Assembly (NCBI RefSeq): GCF_022179645.1
Contig: NZ_BPRA01000016.1
Span: 30,953-94,952 of the forward strand
DNA from: Methylobacterium thuringiense
GTDB taxonomy: Bacteria > Pseudomonadota > Alphaproteobacteria > Rhizobiales > Beijerinckiaceae
Direction of reading: 5' to 3'
DNA length: 64,000 nucleotides
This document shows, one piece after another, positions 19,648 to 28,487 of this stretch (positions are counted from its first letter, which is position 1; the number at the start of each line of letters is the position of its first letter). The notes under the pieces are model-generated. The model worked only from the letters and a program-made list of their open reading frames with translations. It was not told where the DNA came from and ran no database searches. A program made the position numbers and the translations under genes.

Positions 19648-21240
19648 CTATTCCGCAGGGGCGTGCGCCGGTTGCGCCATCGCCGGAACCGGGACCGCGC
19701 CGCGCGCCGCCGCGAAGAGGAGGCCCGCGACGAGCATGTAGGCGAGCGCCAAGGTCGGGGTCACGGCGAAGCCGACGGCCGGTCCGTGCATGAAGCCGAA
19801 GAAGGTCAGCACCCCGCCGGCCGCCGCGAAGGCCGAGGCCCGCAGGAAATCCCGCTCGATGATGAAGGCGGCGATGGCGCCGAGGATCAGGCCGCCGAGG
19901 ATGGCGCCTTCGCCGAGCACGGCGAGCCCGTGATAGAGCACGCCGACTTGCCCGAGCTTGTCGATGCCGACCACCGCCGCGCTGGTGCCGGCCGCCCCCA
20001 GTGCCCCGTCGATCAGCGTCTTGGCCCAGGCCGCGAGATGCGGCGCGAAGGCCAGGACGATCGCAGGCGCGTGCGAATGCGGCGTCTCCTGGAAGGCCTG
20101 CGCCCCGATCAGCATGCCGATGTAGAGCAGGATCGGCGAGATCGCGACGACCGGGACCACGCTGGAAATGAGCGAGATCAGGTTAAACCAGGCCAGCAGC
20201 AGGACGACGATGCCGGTGGCGAAGGAATAGCCGATCCGCCCGCCCATCGCCTTCCAGCCGGGATGGCCGATATAGACCGCGTTGATGAAGGGGTTGCCCA
20301 TCAGGCAGCCGATCAGGCTGACGACGCCGTCCGCCGTGAGCACCCGCGTGGTCGGGTAGGCATCGCCCGCGACCTCCGCGCTCTCGACGTTGTCCATCGC
20401 CTCGACGAGATCGTAGATGCCGAAGGGGATCGCGGTCACCAGGATGATCCCGATGAACTCGAAGCCGCCGAAGACGTGGTCGACGGCCGGCAGCGGCACC
20501 GAGAAGCCGATGCCGGAGAGCGCGCTCGTCAGGCCGGGGCCGCTGACCCCACCGATATCGATCCCGAACAGCTTCGCCCCCCAGGCGACCGCCATGCCGA
20601 ACAGGATGGCCACGAGCCCGGCCGGAAGGCGGCCCGGGTAGCGCACGCCGCCGAACCAGGCGAGCAGGATGATGGCGAAGGCGACGACGCCGATCACCGG
20701 CGTCTGGATGAGTTCGAGCGCCGGCCGCATGGCGATGAAGGTGACGGAGACGCCGGCCAGCGTGCCGAGCAGCGCCGCGCGCGGCGTGATGCGGCGGATG
20801 AGGGGGGCGATGAAGCCGCCGGCCATCAGCATGAAGCTCTGGATGAACACCCAGGCGAGCCCCGCCTCCCAGGCCTTCACCGGATCGCCGGTGGAGAGCT
20901 TGATCGGCAGCATGATCACGAAGACCACGATGAACATGTGCGGCACGCTGATGCCGGAGGGCAGCGCGCAGACGTCGTCGCGGCCGGTCGCCTTGGCGAG
21001 GCGATAGCCGAGCCAGCCGTAATAGGCGGTGGAGAGGAAGAGCATCAGGCCGACGGCGGGCAGGATTCGCCCGAAGGTGATCGCGTCGGGCATGCCGAGG
21101 ACGAAGCGCAGCAGGCCGGTCAGCACCAGCATGTTGACGAGAATGTTGGTGCCGAAGCCGAAGAAGGCGTTCCAGTCGCCGGGCACCCAGAGGGCCGGTC
21201 GGCCGCTCGCCGCGGCCGTCGTGGTCATGCCACTTGCCAT
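19648..21240 (-). CDS. NCS2-family permease (AzgA-like)
   Basis: Inner-membrane transporter of 530 residues with about 12-14 hydrophobic segments. The opening FFGFGTNILVNMLVLTGLLRFVLGMPDA and the ISVPHMFIVVFVI region place it in the nucleobase-cation symporter-2 superfamily, nearest the AzgA-like branch. It sits between the cysteine hydrolase and atzG in one operon (gaps of 52 and 41 bases), so it most likely imports the nitrogen compound the operon degrades. The solute is unknown; purines, barbiturate-like or triazine rings are all possible for this superfamily. Confidence 0.85.
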   Translation of the reverse strand: MASGMTTTAAASGRPALWVPGDWNAFFGFGTNILVNMLVLTGLLRFVLGMPDAITFGRILPAVGLMLFLSTAYYGWLGYRLAKATGRDDVCALPSGISVPHMFIVVFVIMLPIKLSTGDPVKAWEAGLAWVFIQSFMLMAGGFIAPLIRRITPRAALLGTLAGVSVTFIAMRPALELIQTPVIGVVAFAIILLAWFGGVRYPGRLPAGLVAILFGMAVAWGAKLFGIDIGGVSGPGLTSALSGIGFSVPLPAVDHVFGGFEFIGIILVTAIPFGIYDLVEAMDNVESAEVAGDAYPTTRVLTADGVVSLIGCLMGNPFINAVYIGHPGWKAMGGRIGYSFATGIVVLLLAWFNLISLISSVVPVVAISPILLYIGMLIGAQAFQETPHSHAPAIVLAFAPHLAAWAKTLIDGALGAAGTSAAVVGIDKLGQVGVLYHGLAVLGEGAILGGLILGAIAAFIIERDFLRASAFAAAGGVLTFFGFMHGPAVGFAVTPTLALAYMLVAGLLFAAARGAVPVPAMAQPAHAPAE

Positions 21241-21292
21241 GATGCCCTCCGTTACGTCCGGCGGGGCGGCGGCACCGCGCCCGCGCAGTGGA

Positions 21293-21967
21293 TCACGTGT
21301 GTCGGCTGAGGGCGGCGATCACGCTGCCCGAGTCCGAGACCCAGCCGAAGATGCCGCCCTGCGCCTTGATCATCGCGAGGCCGGCTTCGTGAAATTCTGG
21401 GATGTACGACCCGCAGGCGTCGGCGACGACGACGCAGCGATAGCCGCGGTCGTTGGCCTCCCGCACCGTCGTGTGCACGCAGACCTCGGTGGTCACGCCG
21501 CAGACGAGAAGCGTCGCGATGTTCCGGGCCGCGAGCACCTCGGCGAGCTCGGTCGCGTAGAAGGCGCCCTTGCCCGGCTTGTCGATCACCGGCTCGCCGT
21601 CCCACGGCTTCAGTGCGGGGATGATGTCGTGCCCGGGTTCGCCGCGGATCAGAATCCTGCCCATCGGGCCTGGCTGTCCGATCCGCGCGGTCGGCTCACC
21701 GCGCTCCAGCTTGGCTGGCGGTGCGTCGGAGAGGTCCGGGCGATGGCCCTCGCGTGTATGCACGACGAGCAATCCAGCCGCGCGGGCCGCAGCGAGCAGA
21801 GCCTGCGTCGGCGGCACGGCGGCGGCGAGGAGCGAGACGTCGTTGCCGAGGCTTTCGCCGAAGCCGCCAGGCTCCAGGAAGTCGCGCTGCATATCGATGA
21901 TCACGAGAGCCGTGGTCGACGCAGCGAAGGTGAGCGGTGACGGCTGGGCTTCGAGAACGCTGGGCAT
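21293..21967 (-). CDS. Isochorismatase-like cysteine hydrolase
   Basis: A 224-residue amidohydrolase of the isochorismatase-like fold. The catalytic triad is visible: Asp25 in IIDMQRDF, a lysine in the [13 protein letters not shown] segment, and nucleophile Cys163 in [18 protein letters not shown]. Related enzymes hydrolyse biuret (BiuH), ureidoacrylate (RutB) or N-carbamoyl compounds. As first gene of the operon that also encodes the permease and AtzGEH, biuret-type or other ureido substrates are the best guess. Two operator-like sites lie 47-88 bases upstream of its ATG. Confidence 0.85.
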   Translation of the reverse strand: MPSVLEAQPSPLTFAASTTALVIIDMQRDFLEPGGFGESLGNDVSLLAAAVPPTQALLAAARAAGLLVVHTREGHRPDLSDAPPAKLERGEPTARIGQPGPMGRILIRGEPGHDIIPALKPWDGEPVIDKPGKGAFYATELAEVLAARNIATLLVCGVTTEVCVHTTVREANDRGYRCVVVADACGSYIPEFHEAGLAMIKAQGGIFGWVSDSGSVIAALSRHT

Positions 21968-22013
21968 GCGGACTGCCTCGCAGGCCGTTGAATCGGATCA
22001 ACGTCCGGCGATC

Positions 22014-22055
22014 ATGTATGCAAGCGGACAGAAACGCCTGCACAAACCATACACT
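22014..22055. promoter_or_regulatory. Candidate GntR operators upstream of the cysteine hydrolase operon
   Basis: ATGTATGCAA (22014-22023; TTGCATACAT on the other strand) and ACCATACACT (22046-22055) lie between the GntR gene and the operon it precedes. The first matches the RTGYATACAY palindrome seen at three other places; the second keeps only the CATACA core. FCD-type GntR regulators typically bind such TGTATACA-like palindromes. Confidence 0.5.
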
Positions 22056-22122
22056 TCTCTGCGCGAAGTTTCGGCCGTTCTGGCAATCCGATGGGCAGTC
22101 GGCCCGGTCGAATCGCAGGCCG

Positions 22123-22884
22123 TCAGCGCGGCGGGCGCGCCTTGCCGGCGCGCACCGGCGCCGCAATCCGCGTGCGACGCTCCCGGACCCGCTCGCCCGC
22201 GGCTTCACGCGCGGCCGCGCTTTCGGCATCGACCGCCACGAAGGCATCCTCGACGACGCTCATATGGACGAGCATGGCGGAGTTCGCGGCCGCTGCGTCG
22301 CGCGCGAGGATGGCCCGCACGACGAGACCGTGCTCGGCATGCGAGCGGGCGAGCCGCCCTGCGGCCTGGAACTGGATCCGGCGGTAAGGTGTCAGGCGCC
22401 GCCGCAGGTTGCGGGCGATCTCGTCGACCACGGAATTGTGGGCGCCAGCGTAGAGAAGCCCGTGAAACTCCTGGTTGGCGACGACGTAGCTGTCGTGGTC
22501 GCCGGCCTCGGCGAGAGTTCCCATGTGTTCGTGGAGCACCCGAAGCCCGCCACGTTCCGCCGACGACATGCTCAGCGTCGAGAGGCGTGCGCAGGTCGCT
22601 TCGATCTCGCCCATGGCGATGAACAGCATGTCGAGTTCGTCCGGCGTGATCGTCCGGACGGTCGCCCCGAACCGCGGGCGCAGGTCGATCAGGCCGGTTC
22701 CGTTGAGCAGCCGTAAGGCATCGCGCACGGGCGTGCGCGAAACACCGAAGTGCTTGGCAAGGATCTGCTCGTCGAGATGGGTTCCAGGCGCGAACTCGCC
22801 GGCCAGGATGGCGTTGGCGATCTGGTCCGACAGGCTTTCGGCGCGGGTTGGGGACGCAGGCACTTTTGTCTCGGTTCCCGACAC
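22123..22884 (-). CDS. GntR-family transcriptional regulator (FadR/FCD subfamily)
   Basis: A 253-residue regulator. A winged helix-turn-helix at about 15-85 contains LSDQIANAILAGEFAPGTHLDEQILAKHFGVSRTPVRDAL in outline and GLIDLRPRFGATVR; an all-helical FCD ligand-binding domain follows (about 90-235) with the metal-site-type His/Asp positions (NQEFHGLLYAGAHN, RSHAEHGLVV). The GTG at 22884 has an AGGT site upstream; the longer frame to 23028 is not needed. A palindrome at 22901-22910 sits immediately upstream, suggesting autoregulation. Its operon neighbours suggest a ligand that is a ureide or purine breakdown product. Confidence 0.88.
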   Translation of the reverse strand: MSGTETKVPASPTRAESLSDQIANAILAGEFAPGTHLDEQILAKHFGVSRTPVRDALRLLNGTGLIDLRPRFGATVRTITPDELDMLFIAMGEIEATCARLSTLSMSSAERGGLRVLHEHMGTLAEAGDHDSYVVANQEFHGLLYAGAHNSVVDEIARNLRRRLTPYRRIQFQAAGRLARSHAEHGLVVRAILARDAAAANSAMLVHMSVVEDAFVAVDAESAAAREAAGERVRERRTRIAAPVRAGKARPPR

Positions 22885-22900
22885 GCGACCTGCACGGCGT

Positions 22901-22910
22901 TCGTATGCAT
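22901..22910. promoter_or_regulatory. Candidate GntR operator at its own gene
   Basis: TCGTATGCAT, which reads ATGCATACGA on the other strand, ends 17 bases upstream of the GntR GTG start. It matches the RTGYATACAY consensus at 8 or 9 positions and would let the regulator block its own transcription. Confidence 0.45.
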
Positions 22911-23114
22911 TCGCCCCGGTGATTAAGACCAGTTTCGCACCGCCTGCAACGTGGCATCGGCAGGCCTCTGGGCGGCCCGTCGGCCGTCGCCGTATCGGTC
23001 CAGCCGGTGAGCGCGCGCAGATCGTCATCGGTTCGATCGCGTGCCGGCATTATGGCTACCGATCGCGCAGACCGGCCGCAAATCGCGCCCCGCGGTCTCC
23101 GCTGCTTCTTAAGC

Positions 23115-23124
23115 GTGCATACAC
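23115..23124. promoter_or_regulatory. Candidate GntR operator between the GntR gene and the porin operon
   Basis: GTGCATACAC is the best-centred copy of the palindrome. It lies 230 bases upstream of the GntR start and 150 bases upstream of the sigma-54 promoter of the porin operon, so it could serve either gene. Confidence 0.5.
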
Positions 23125-23262
23125 AGCCGCGCCGCGTGCCGCACATCGCCTTGCCGTTCACGGGCCGTTTTGAGGGCTGGCACTCGGGCGAGGCTTCGGG
23201 CAGCTCAGAAGATGTTGCGGTTTTGTAACAGCAGGATCCGACGTCGATCCGACTGCTTTCGA

Positions 23263-23277
23263 TGGCATATCGGTTGC
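23263..23277 (+). promoter_or_regulatory. Sigma-54 promoter of the porin-deaminase-ABC operon
   Basis: TGGCAT-N5-TTGC matches the -24/-12 consensus TGGCAC-N5-TTGC at 9 of 10 fixed positions. The predicted transcription start (about 23288) leaves a leader of about 28 bases before the porin ATG at 23316, which carries a strong GAGGAG site. An alternative porin start at 23262 would overlap the promoter. This implies control by RpoN and an enhancer-binding protein such as NtrC. Confidence 0.65.
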
Positions 23278-23315
23278 TGCCCTTCCCTCAGATTTTGCGA
23301 ATGAGGAGAAGAACG

Positions 23316-24323
23316 ATGTTCGCAAGGGGGCTCACGACGGCGGCTGTGTCGCTCGGGATGATCGGGTGCGCCGTGGCGGCCGATCTCGACACGGTGAAAA
23401 GGAACAGGGCCCTCGAGGCGGCACCGGTGAAGGAGGTGCCTTTCTTCCTCTTCGCCGATACGCAGATCAGCTATCGCCATGTCTTCAACGGCTCCGAGCC
23501 GGGCGTGCCGAAGCCCGGCTCGACGAACCCGCTGCAGGGCGCCGACATCCCCAAGGACGTGCTCAACATCGCGCATGCCGATGCCTGGGAGTACGGCACC
23601 AACTTCTTCTCGCTCGACATTCTGAGGTCGGGCAACCAGGACCCCGCCGGAACCGCGAACGCCCCCGGGGGGCCCCTGCTGTACGACTTCGGCGCCACCG
23701 AAGCCTACGGCCTGTACCGTGGGTCTCTCAGCCTGAACAAGCTCACGAACACGACCGCCTTTGCTTATACCGGCATCGTCAAGGACGTTTCGCTGTCCTT
23801 CGGCTTCGATGCCAATGCGAAGAATACCGTCTTCGGGCCGATGAAGCGCGACGTGGTCGGCGGTCTCGTCTTCTCGTTCGACGTGCCGATCGGCTTTCTC
23901 AACATCGCGGTGCACGCCTACAAGGAGTGGAACCGCAACGGCTTCGTGCCGCAGCCTTTCCGCAGCACGGAATTCAACACCGTCCCCGAATTCGAAATCG
24001 TCTACAGCATCCCGCTCGACGGTTTCTTCGGCGGATTCCCGCTGAAGCTCGCCGGCTTCAACAACATCGTCCTGCCCAAGGGCAACGGCCAGATCCCCGG
24101 TGCAGCCCAAACGAATGTCGAGTTCCTGTCGCGCACCAACCTCGTCCTCGACGTCGGCAAGCTGATCTGGGACCAGCCGGGCAAGCTCGATGCCTTCATC
24201 GGCTTCGAATACTGGCGCAACAAGTTCGGCGTCGACCAGGACATCACCTTCGCCCAGGGCGGTGCCGGGCCGGGCGCCGAGCAGAAGGCGTTCTTGGCCG
24301 GCATCGCCGTGCACGTATTCTGA
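23316..24323 (+). CDS. Tsx-like nucleoside-channel outer membrane protein
   Basis: Predicted 335-residue outer-membrane beta-barrel. A signal peptide (FARGLTTAAVSLGMIGCAVAA) is followed by alternating aromatic strands (FFLFADTQISYRHVFNG, WEYGTNFFSLDIL, FAYTGIVKDVSLSFGFD), and the chain ends in the C-terminal Phe (VHVF) used by the Bam machinery. The DTQISYR...YGTNFF...FIGFEYW pattern resembles the Tsx/OmpK nucleoside channel family. It leads an operon for a purine deaminase and a nucleoside-type ABC transporter, so passage of purines or nucleosides through the outer membrane is the likely role. The family call is by pattern memory. Confidence 0.75.
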   Translation: MFARGLTTAAVSLGMIGCAVAADLDTVKRNRALEAAPVKEVPFFLFADTQISYRHVFNGSEPGVPKPGSTNPLQGADIPKDVLNIAHADAWEYGTNFFSLDILRSGNQDPAGTANAPGGPLLYDFGATEAYGLYRGSLSLNKLTNTTAFAYTGIVKDVSLSFGFDANAKNTVFGPMKRDVVGGLVFSFDVPIGFLNIAVHAYKEWNRNGFVPQPFRSTEFNTVPEFEIVYSIPLDGFFGGFPLKLAGFNNIVLPKGNGQIPGAAQTNVEFLSRTNLVLDVGKLIWDQPGKLDAFIGFEYWRNKFGVDQDITFAQGGAGPGAEQKAFLAGIAVHVF

Positions 24324-24379
24324 CGATGGATCCGCCGGCCGTTCGGCCGGCAGCTCCCACGACAACCGAGAGAGGCTGG

Positions 24380-25744
24380 ATGACGGCATTGTCGAGGAAG
24401 GGTTCGCGCCTCTGGATCAAGAACCCGCTGGCGATCCTGGCGGAGGACGCAGCCGGCGGCATCGTCGTCGAGGGGACGCGCATCGTCGAGCGGGTACCCT
24501 CGGGCGGCCAGCCGTCGGCGCCGGTGCACGAGACCTTCGATGCCGCGCGGCACGTGGTCATTCCAGGCCTCGTCAACACGCATCACCACTTCTTCCAGAC
24601 GCTCACCCGCGCCCATCCGCTGGCGATCAACAAGCCGCTGTTTCCCTGGCTGAAGGCCCTCTACACGGTCTGGGACAAGCTCACCCCGGAGGCGTTCCGC
24701 CTCGCGACGCGGCTCGCGTACACCGAGTTGCTGCTGTCGGGCTGCACCACGGCGGGTGACCACCACTACCTGTTTCCCAAAGGCCTCGAGGCCTCAGTCG
24801 ACATCCAGGTCGAGGAGGCGCGGAGCTTAGGCATCCGCGCCCACGTCACCCGCGGCTCGATGAGCGTGTCGGTGCGCGACGGCGGCCTGCCCCCGGACGC
24901 GCTGGTCCAGGACGACGACACCATCCTTTCCGACAGCGAGCGCGTGCTCTCGCTGTTCCACGACACTGCGCCCGGCGCGATGGTGCAGATCGGGCTCGCG
25001 CCCTGCTCGCCCTTCAACGTGACGAAGCGGCTGATGCGCGAGAGCGCAAGCCTCGCCGAGCGCTTCGATTGCCGCCTGCACACCCACCTCGGCGAGACCC
25101 TCGACGAGGAGGCCTACTGCCTCGCAACGTTCGGCCAGCGTCCGGTCGACTACCTCGATGAGGTCGGCTGGATGAACCCGCGCGCATGGCTCGCCCACGG
25201 CATCCACTTCAACGACGACGAGGTTCGCCGCCTCGGCAAAGCGGGCGTCGGCGTCTGCCACTGCCCGACCTCCAACATGACCCTGGCCTCCGGCCAGTGC
25301 CGGACCTGCGAACTGGAGGCCGCCGGTAGCCCCGTCGGCCTCGGGGTCGACGGCTCGGCCTCGAACGACAACTCGAACCTGATGGAGGGTGTCCGCCACG
25401 CCCTGATGCTGAACCGCCTCACCTACGGTGCGGAGCGGGTCACCCATCTCGACGCGCTGCGCTGGGCGACGGAAGGCTCGGCCGCCTGTCTCGGGCGCTC
25501 CGACATCGGCCGGATCGCGGAGGGCCGCGAGGCCGACCTCGCCCTGTTCACCCTCGACGAACTGCGCTTTTCCGGCAGTCACGATCCGCTGGCGGCCCTC
25601 GTGCTCTGCGGCGCGCACCGCGCCGACCGGGTGATGGTCGCCGGGCAATGGCGGGTGATCGACGGCCATCCAATCGGGCTCGACACGCGCCGGCTTCGCG
25701 AACAGCACAGCCAACTGGCACGAAATCTGTTCGGTACATCCTGA
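24380..25744 (+). CDS. 8-oxoguanine deaminase-like amidohydrolase
   Basis: Metal-dependent deaminase of 454 residues in the amidohydrolase superfamily. The HxH metal ligands are in PGLVNTHHHFFQTLTRA, with FPWLKALYTVWDKLTPE typical of the 8-oxoguanine deaminase/TrzN-AtzA branch. Further ligands are in HTHLGETLDEE and HGIHF, and the last Asp is in GLGVDGSASNDNSNLMEG. It would convert 8-oxoguanine to urate, feeding the uricase pathway, or deaminate a related purine. The ATG at 24380 has GAGAGAGG upstream; the frame that runs on from 23366 overlaps the porin gene and is spurious. Its stop is 1 base before the ABC ATPase start. Confidence 0.85.
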   Translation: MTALSRKGSRLWIKNPLAILAEDAAGGIVVEGTRIVERVPSGGQPSAPVHETFDAARHVVIPGLVNTHHHFFQTLTRAHPLAINKPLFPWLKALYTVWDKLTPEAFRLATRLAYTELLLSGCTTAGDHHYLFPKGLEASVDIQVEEARSLGIRAHVTRGSMSVSVRDGGLPPDALVQDDDTILSDSERVLSLFHDTAPGAMVQIGLAPCSPFNVTKRLMRESASLAERFDCRLHTHLGETLDEEAYCLATFGQRPVDYLDEVGWMNPRAWLAHGIHFNDDEVRRLGKAGVGVCHCPTSNMTLASGQCRTCELEAAGSPVGLGVDGSASNDNSNLMEGVRHALMLNRLTYGAERVTHLDALRWATEGSAACLGRSDIGRIAEGREADLALFTLDELRFSGSHDPLAALVLCGAHRADRVMVAGQWRVIDGHPIGLDTRRLREQHSQLARNLFGTS

Positions 25745-25745
25745 C

Positions 25746-27365
25746 ATGGATGCCACCCTCCCCGCTTCTGCCCTCGCCCGCCGCTCGAAGGAGGGGCCGA
25801 CGCCCCTGTTCGGGGCCTACGGCATCGTCAAGCGGTTCGGGAGTTTCACGGCGAACGACGGCGTCGACCTGGAGATCCGGGCCGGCGAGATCCACGCACT
25901 GCTCGGCGAGAACGGGGCCGGCAAGTCGACCCTGATGAAGATCCTCTACGGCCTGCTGGAGCCGACCGAGGGCGTCGTCACGCACAAAGGCGACATCGTG
26001 CAACTGCCCAATCCCGAGGCCGCCCGCCGGCTCGGGATCGGCATGGTCTTCCAGCATTTTTCGTTGTGCGAGAATCTGACGGTCGCCGAGAACATCGCGC
26101 TCGTCATGCCGAAGGACCTGTCCGGCCGGGCTTTGGCCGACCGCATCGCGCGGCTCGGCATCGATTACGGCCTGCATCTCGATCCGGATCGCCCGGTCTG
26201 GTCGCTCTCGGCCGGCGAGCGCCAGCGCATCGAGATCGTCCGCTGCCTGCTGCAGGATCCGAGCCTCGTCATCCTCGACGAGCCGACCTCGGTGCTCACC
26301 CCCGGCGAGGCCGAGGTGCTGTTCACCGTGCTGGAGCGCTTGCGCGAGGAAGGCCGGGCACTGCTCTACATCTCCCACCGCCTCGACGAGGTGCGCCGGC
26401 TCTGCGTGCGCGCCACCATCCTTCGCGGGGGCAAGGTCGTGGGGGCCTGCAACCCGCGCGAGGAAACCGCCCGCTCGCTGGCCGCGATGATGGTGGGCAG
26501 CGCGGTCCGCGAGGTCACGCCGCGCGAGGGCGGAGCCGTCGGCCGGGAGCGCCTGCGGCTCGATCGTCTCTCGCTCCCCGCCCCTGACCTGCACGCCACC
26601 GCGCTCCACGACGTGTCGCTCAGTGTCGCCGGCGGCGAAATCCTGGGGATCGCGGGCATCGCCGGCAACGGTCAGGCCGAACTCTTCGCCGCGCTCTCAG
26701 GCGAGTCCCGCGCGCCCGAGCCGGATTCCGTGCGCCTCGACGGCAAGCCGGTGGGCGCGCTCGGGATCAACGCGCGCCGACGCCTCGGCGCGGGCTTCGT
26801 GCCCGAGGAGCGCAACGGCCACGCCGCCGCGCCCCTGATGAGCCTCTCCGAGAACGCCCTGCTCTCGCGCTATCCGACCGCATCGTTGACCCGGTTCGGC
26901 CTGATCCGGCTCGGGGCCGCGCGCGACCTCGCCAAGCGCGTGATCGAGGCCTTCGACGTGCGCAAGGCGGGCCCTGACCCCGCCGCTGGGACCTTGTCGG
27001 GTGGTAACCTGCAAAAATTCGTGGTCGGCCGCGAGATCCAGGCGGAGCCGGGCGTCCTCGTCATCAACCAGCCGACCTGGGGCGTCGACGCAGCGGCCGC
27101 CGCGCATATCCGGCAGGCGGTGATCGATCTCGCTGCACGCGGCACCGCGATCCTCGTCATCAGCCAGGACCTCGACGAACTGTTCGAGATCGCCGGCTCC
27201 ATCGCGGTGCTGCACGACGGCACGCTCTCTCCCGCGGTGCCCGCGGGCGAGACTAGTCGCGAGGCGATCGGCCTGCTCATGGGCGGATCGAGCGATCACG
27301 CCCCACCGGTCGCGGACGTGGCGCATCCGCGCGAGCCCATGCCGTCCCCCGCCCATGCGCACTGA
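25746..27365 (+). CDS. Nucleoside-type ABC transporter, double ATP-binding protein
   Basis: A 539-residue sugar/nucleoside-importer ATPase with two ABC domains. Domain 1 has Walker A GENGAGKST (near residue 54), signature LSAGERQR and Walker B SLVILDEPTSVL. Domain 2 has the degenerate nucleotide-binding loop GIAGNGQAE and signature TLSGGNLQKFV, the pattern of RbsA/YufO-type proteins that serve BMP-dependent nucleoside importers. It is followed by two permeases and a BMP-type binding protein in the same operon. Confidence 0.92.
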   Translation: MDATLPASALARRSKEGPTPLFGAYGIVKRFGSFTANDGVDLEIRAGEIHALLGENGAGKSTLMKILYGLLEPTEGVVTHKGDIVQLPNPEAARRLGIGMVFQHFSLCENLTVAENIALVMPKDLSGRALADRIARLGIDYGLHLDPDRPVWSLSAGERQRIEIVRCLLQDPSLVILDEPTSVLTPGEAEVLFTVLERLREEGRALLYISHRLDEVRRLCVRATILRGGKVVGACNPREETARSLAAMMVGSAVREVTPREGGAVGRERLRLDRLSLPAPDLHATALHDVSLSVAGGEILGIAGIAGNGQAELFAALSGESRAPEPDSVRLDGKPVGALGINARRRLGAGFVPEERNGHAAAPLMSLSENALLSRYPTASLTRFGLIRLGAARDLAKRVIEAFDVRKAGPDPAAGTLSGGNLQKFVVGREIQAEPGVLVINQPTWGVDAAAAAHIRQAVIDLAARGTAILVISQDLDELFEIAGSIAVLHDGTLSPAVPAGETSREAIGLLMGGSSDHAPPVADVAHPREPMPSPAHAH

Positions 27366-27377
27366 CCGGTAGCCCTC

Positions 27378-28469
27378 ATGCGCCTCGATCTCGTGCCTCG
27401 CACCCGCCGCTCGCCGGTGCTCGACATCCTCTCGTCGGCCCTCGCCTTCGTGGCGGCGGTGCTGATCGGCGGCATCGCCGTGGCGGCTTTGGGCGTCTCG
27501 CCCACCGCCGCCTTCGTCACCTATTTCGTCACGCCGCTGAGCGAAGTCTGGTCGCTGCAGGAGATCGCCCTCAAGGCCGCCCCGTTGGCCCTGATCGCAA
27601 CCGGGCTGGCCTTCTGCTACCGCGCGAACCTCTGGAACATCGGTGCCGAGGGCCAGTTCGTGGTCGGCGGATTGGCCGGCGGCTGGGTCGGCGTCGCGAC
27701 GCAGGGCGCGGAGGGGTTCACCCTCTGGATCCTGCCGGCGATGCTGATCGTGGGCACGCTCGCCGGCATCGCCTTCGCGATGATCCCGGCGATCCTGAAG
27801 GTTCGTCTCGGCGTCTCCGAGATCCTGACCAGCCTGATGCTCGTCTACGTCGCGCAACTGTTGCTCGACTACATGGTCCGCGGCCCCCTGCGCGATCCGG
27901 CGGGCTACAACTTCCCGCAGAGCGTCGGCTTCGACGCGGCGGCGCGGCTGCCGTACCTCATGGACGGCGAGACGCTGCATGCGGGCGTACTCGTCGCCTT
28001 CGTCGCGGTGGTACTTGCAACGGTCGTATTGGCGCGAACCCTGTTCGGCTTCGAGGTGCGAGTCGTCGGCGCGAGCCCGCGCGCCGCGCGCTTCGCCGGC
28101 TTCTCGGATGCACGGCTGACGCTTGCCGTCTTCGCCATCTCCGGCGGCGCGGCGGGTCTGGCCGGGATCAGCGAGGTCGCCGGAAAGATCGGGCAGCTCC
28201 AGCCCGAGATCTCGCCGGGCTACGGCTTCACCGCGATCATCGTCGCCTTCCTCGGCCGGCTCTCGCCGCCGGGTATCCTGATCGCGGCGCTCGTGATCGC
28301 GCTCACCACCATCGGCGGCGAAGGCGCACAGATCGACCTGCGGCTGCCGCTGGATCTGACTCGCGCCTTCCAGGGTCTGTTGCTCGGCCTCGTGCTCGGG
28401 GCCGATGTGTTCGCCCGCTACCACGTCACGCTCGTGCCGGGAGGTCCGTCGAGCCGGACCGTCCCGTAA
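27378..28469 (+). CDS. Nucleoside-type ABC transporter permease 1
   Basis: A 363-residue inner-membrane permease with about 8-10 hydrophobic segments, of the BPD_transp_2 (RbsC/YufP) family. Landmarks are CYRANLWNIGAEGQFVVGG and the EAA-like segment VVGASPRAARFAGFSDARL, then GLAGISEVAGKIGQLQPE. It begins 12 bases after the ATPase gene and forms the translocation channel with the next permease. Confidence 0.92.
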   Translation: MRLDLVPRTRRSPVLDILSSALAFVAAVLIGGIAVAALGVSPTAAFVTYFVTPLSEVWSLQEIALKAAPLALIATGLAFCYRANLWNIGAEGQFVVGGLAGGWVGVATQGAEGFTLWILPAMLIVGTLAGIAFAMIPAILKVRLGVSEILTSLMLVYVAQLLLDYMVRGPLRDPAGYNFPQSVGFDAAARLPYLMDGETLHAGVLVAFVAVVLATVVLARTLFGFEVRVVGASPRAARFAGFSDARLTLAVFAISGGAAGLAGISEVAGKIGQLQPEISPGYGFTAIIVAFLGRLSPPGILIAALVIALTTIGGEGAQIDLRLPLDLTRAFQGLLLGLVLGADVFARYHVTLVPGGPSSRTVP

Positions 28470-28487
28470 GCGAAGTCGGAGCAGGCC

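Noticed and set aside
19594-21309. A 571-codon plus-strand open frame opposite the NCS2 permease
   Set aside because: It is an Asp/His/Arg-rich antisense shadow of membrane segments, not a protein.
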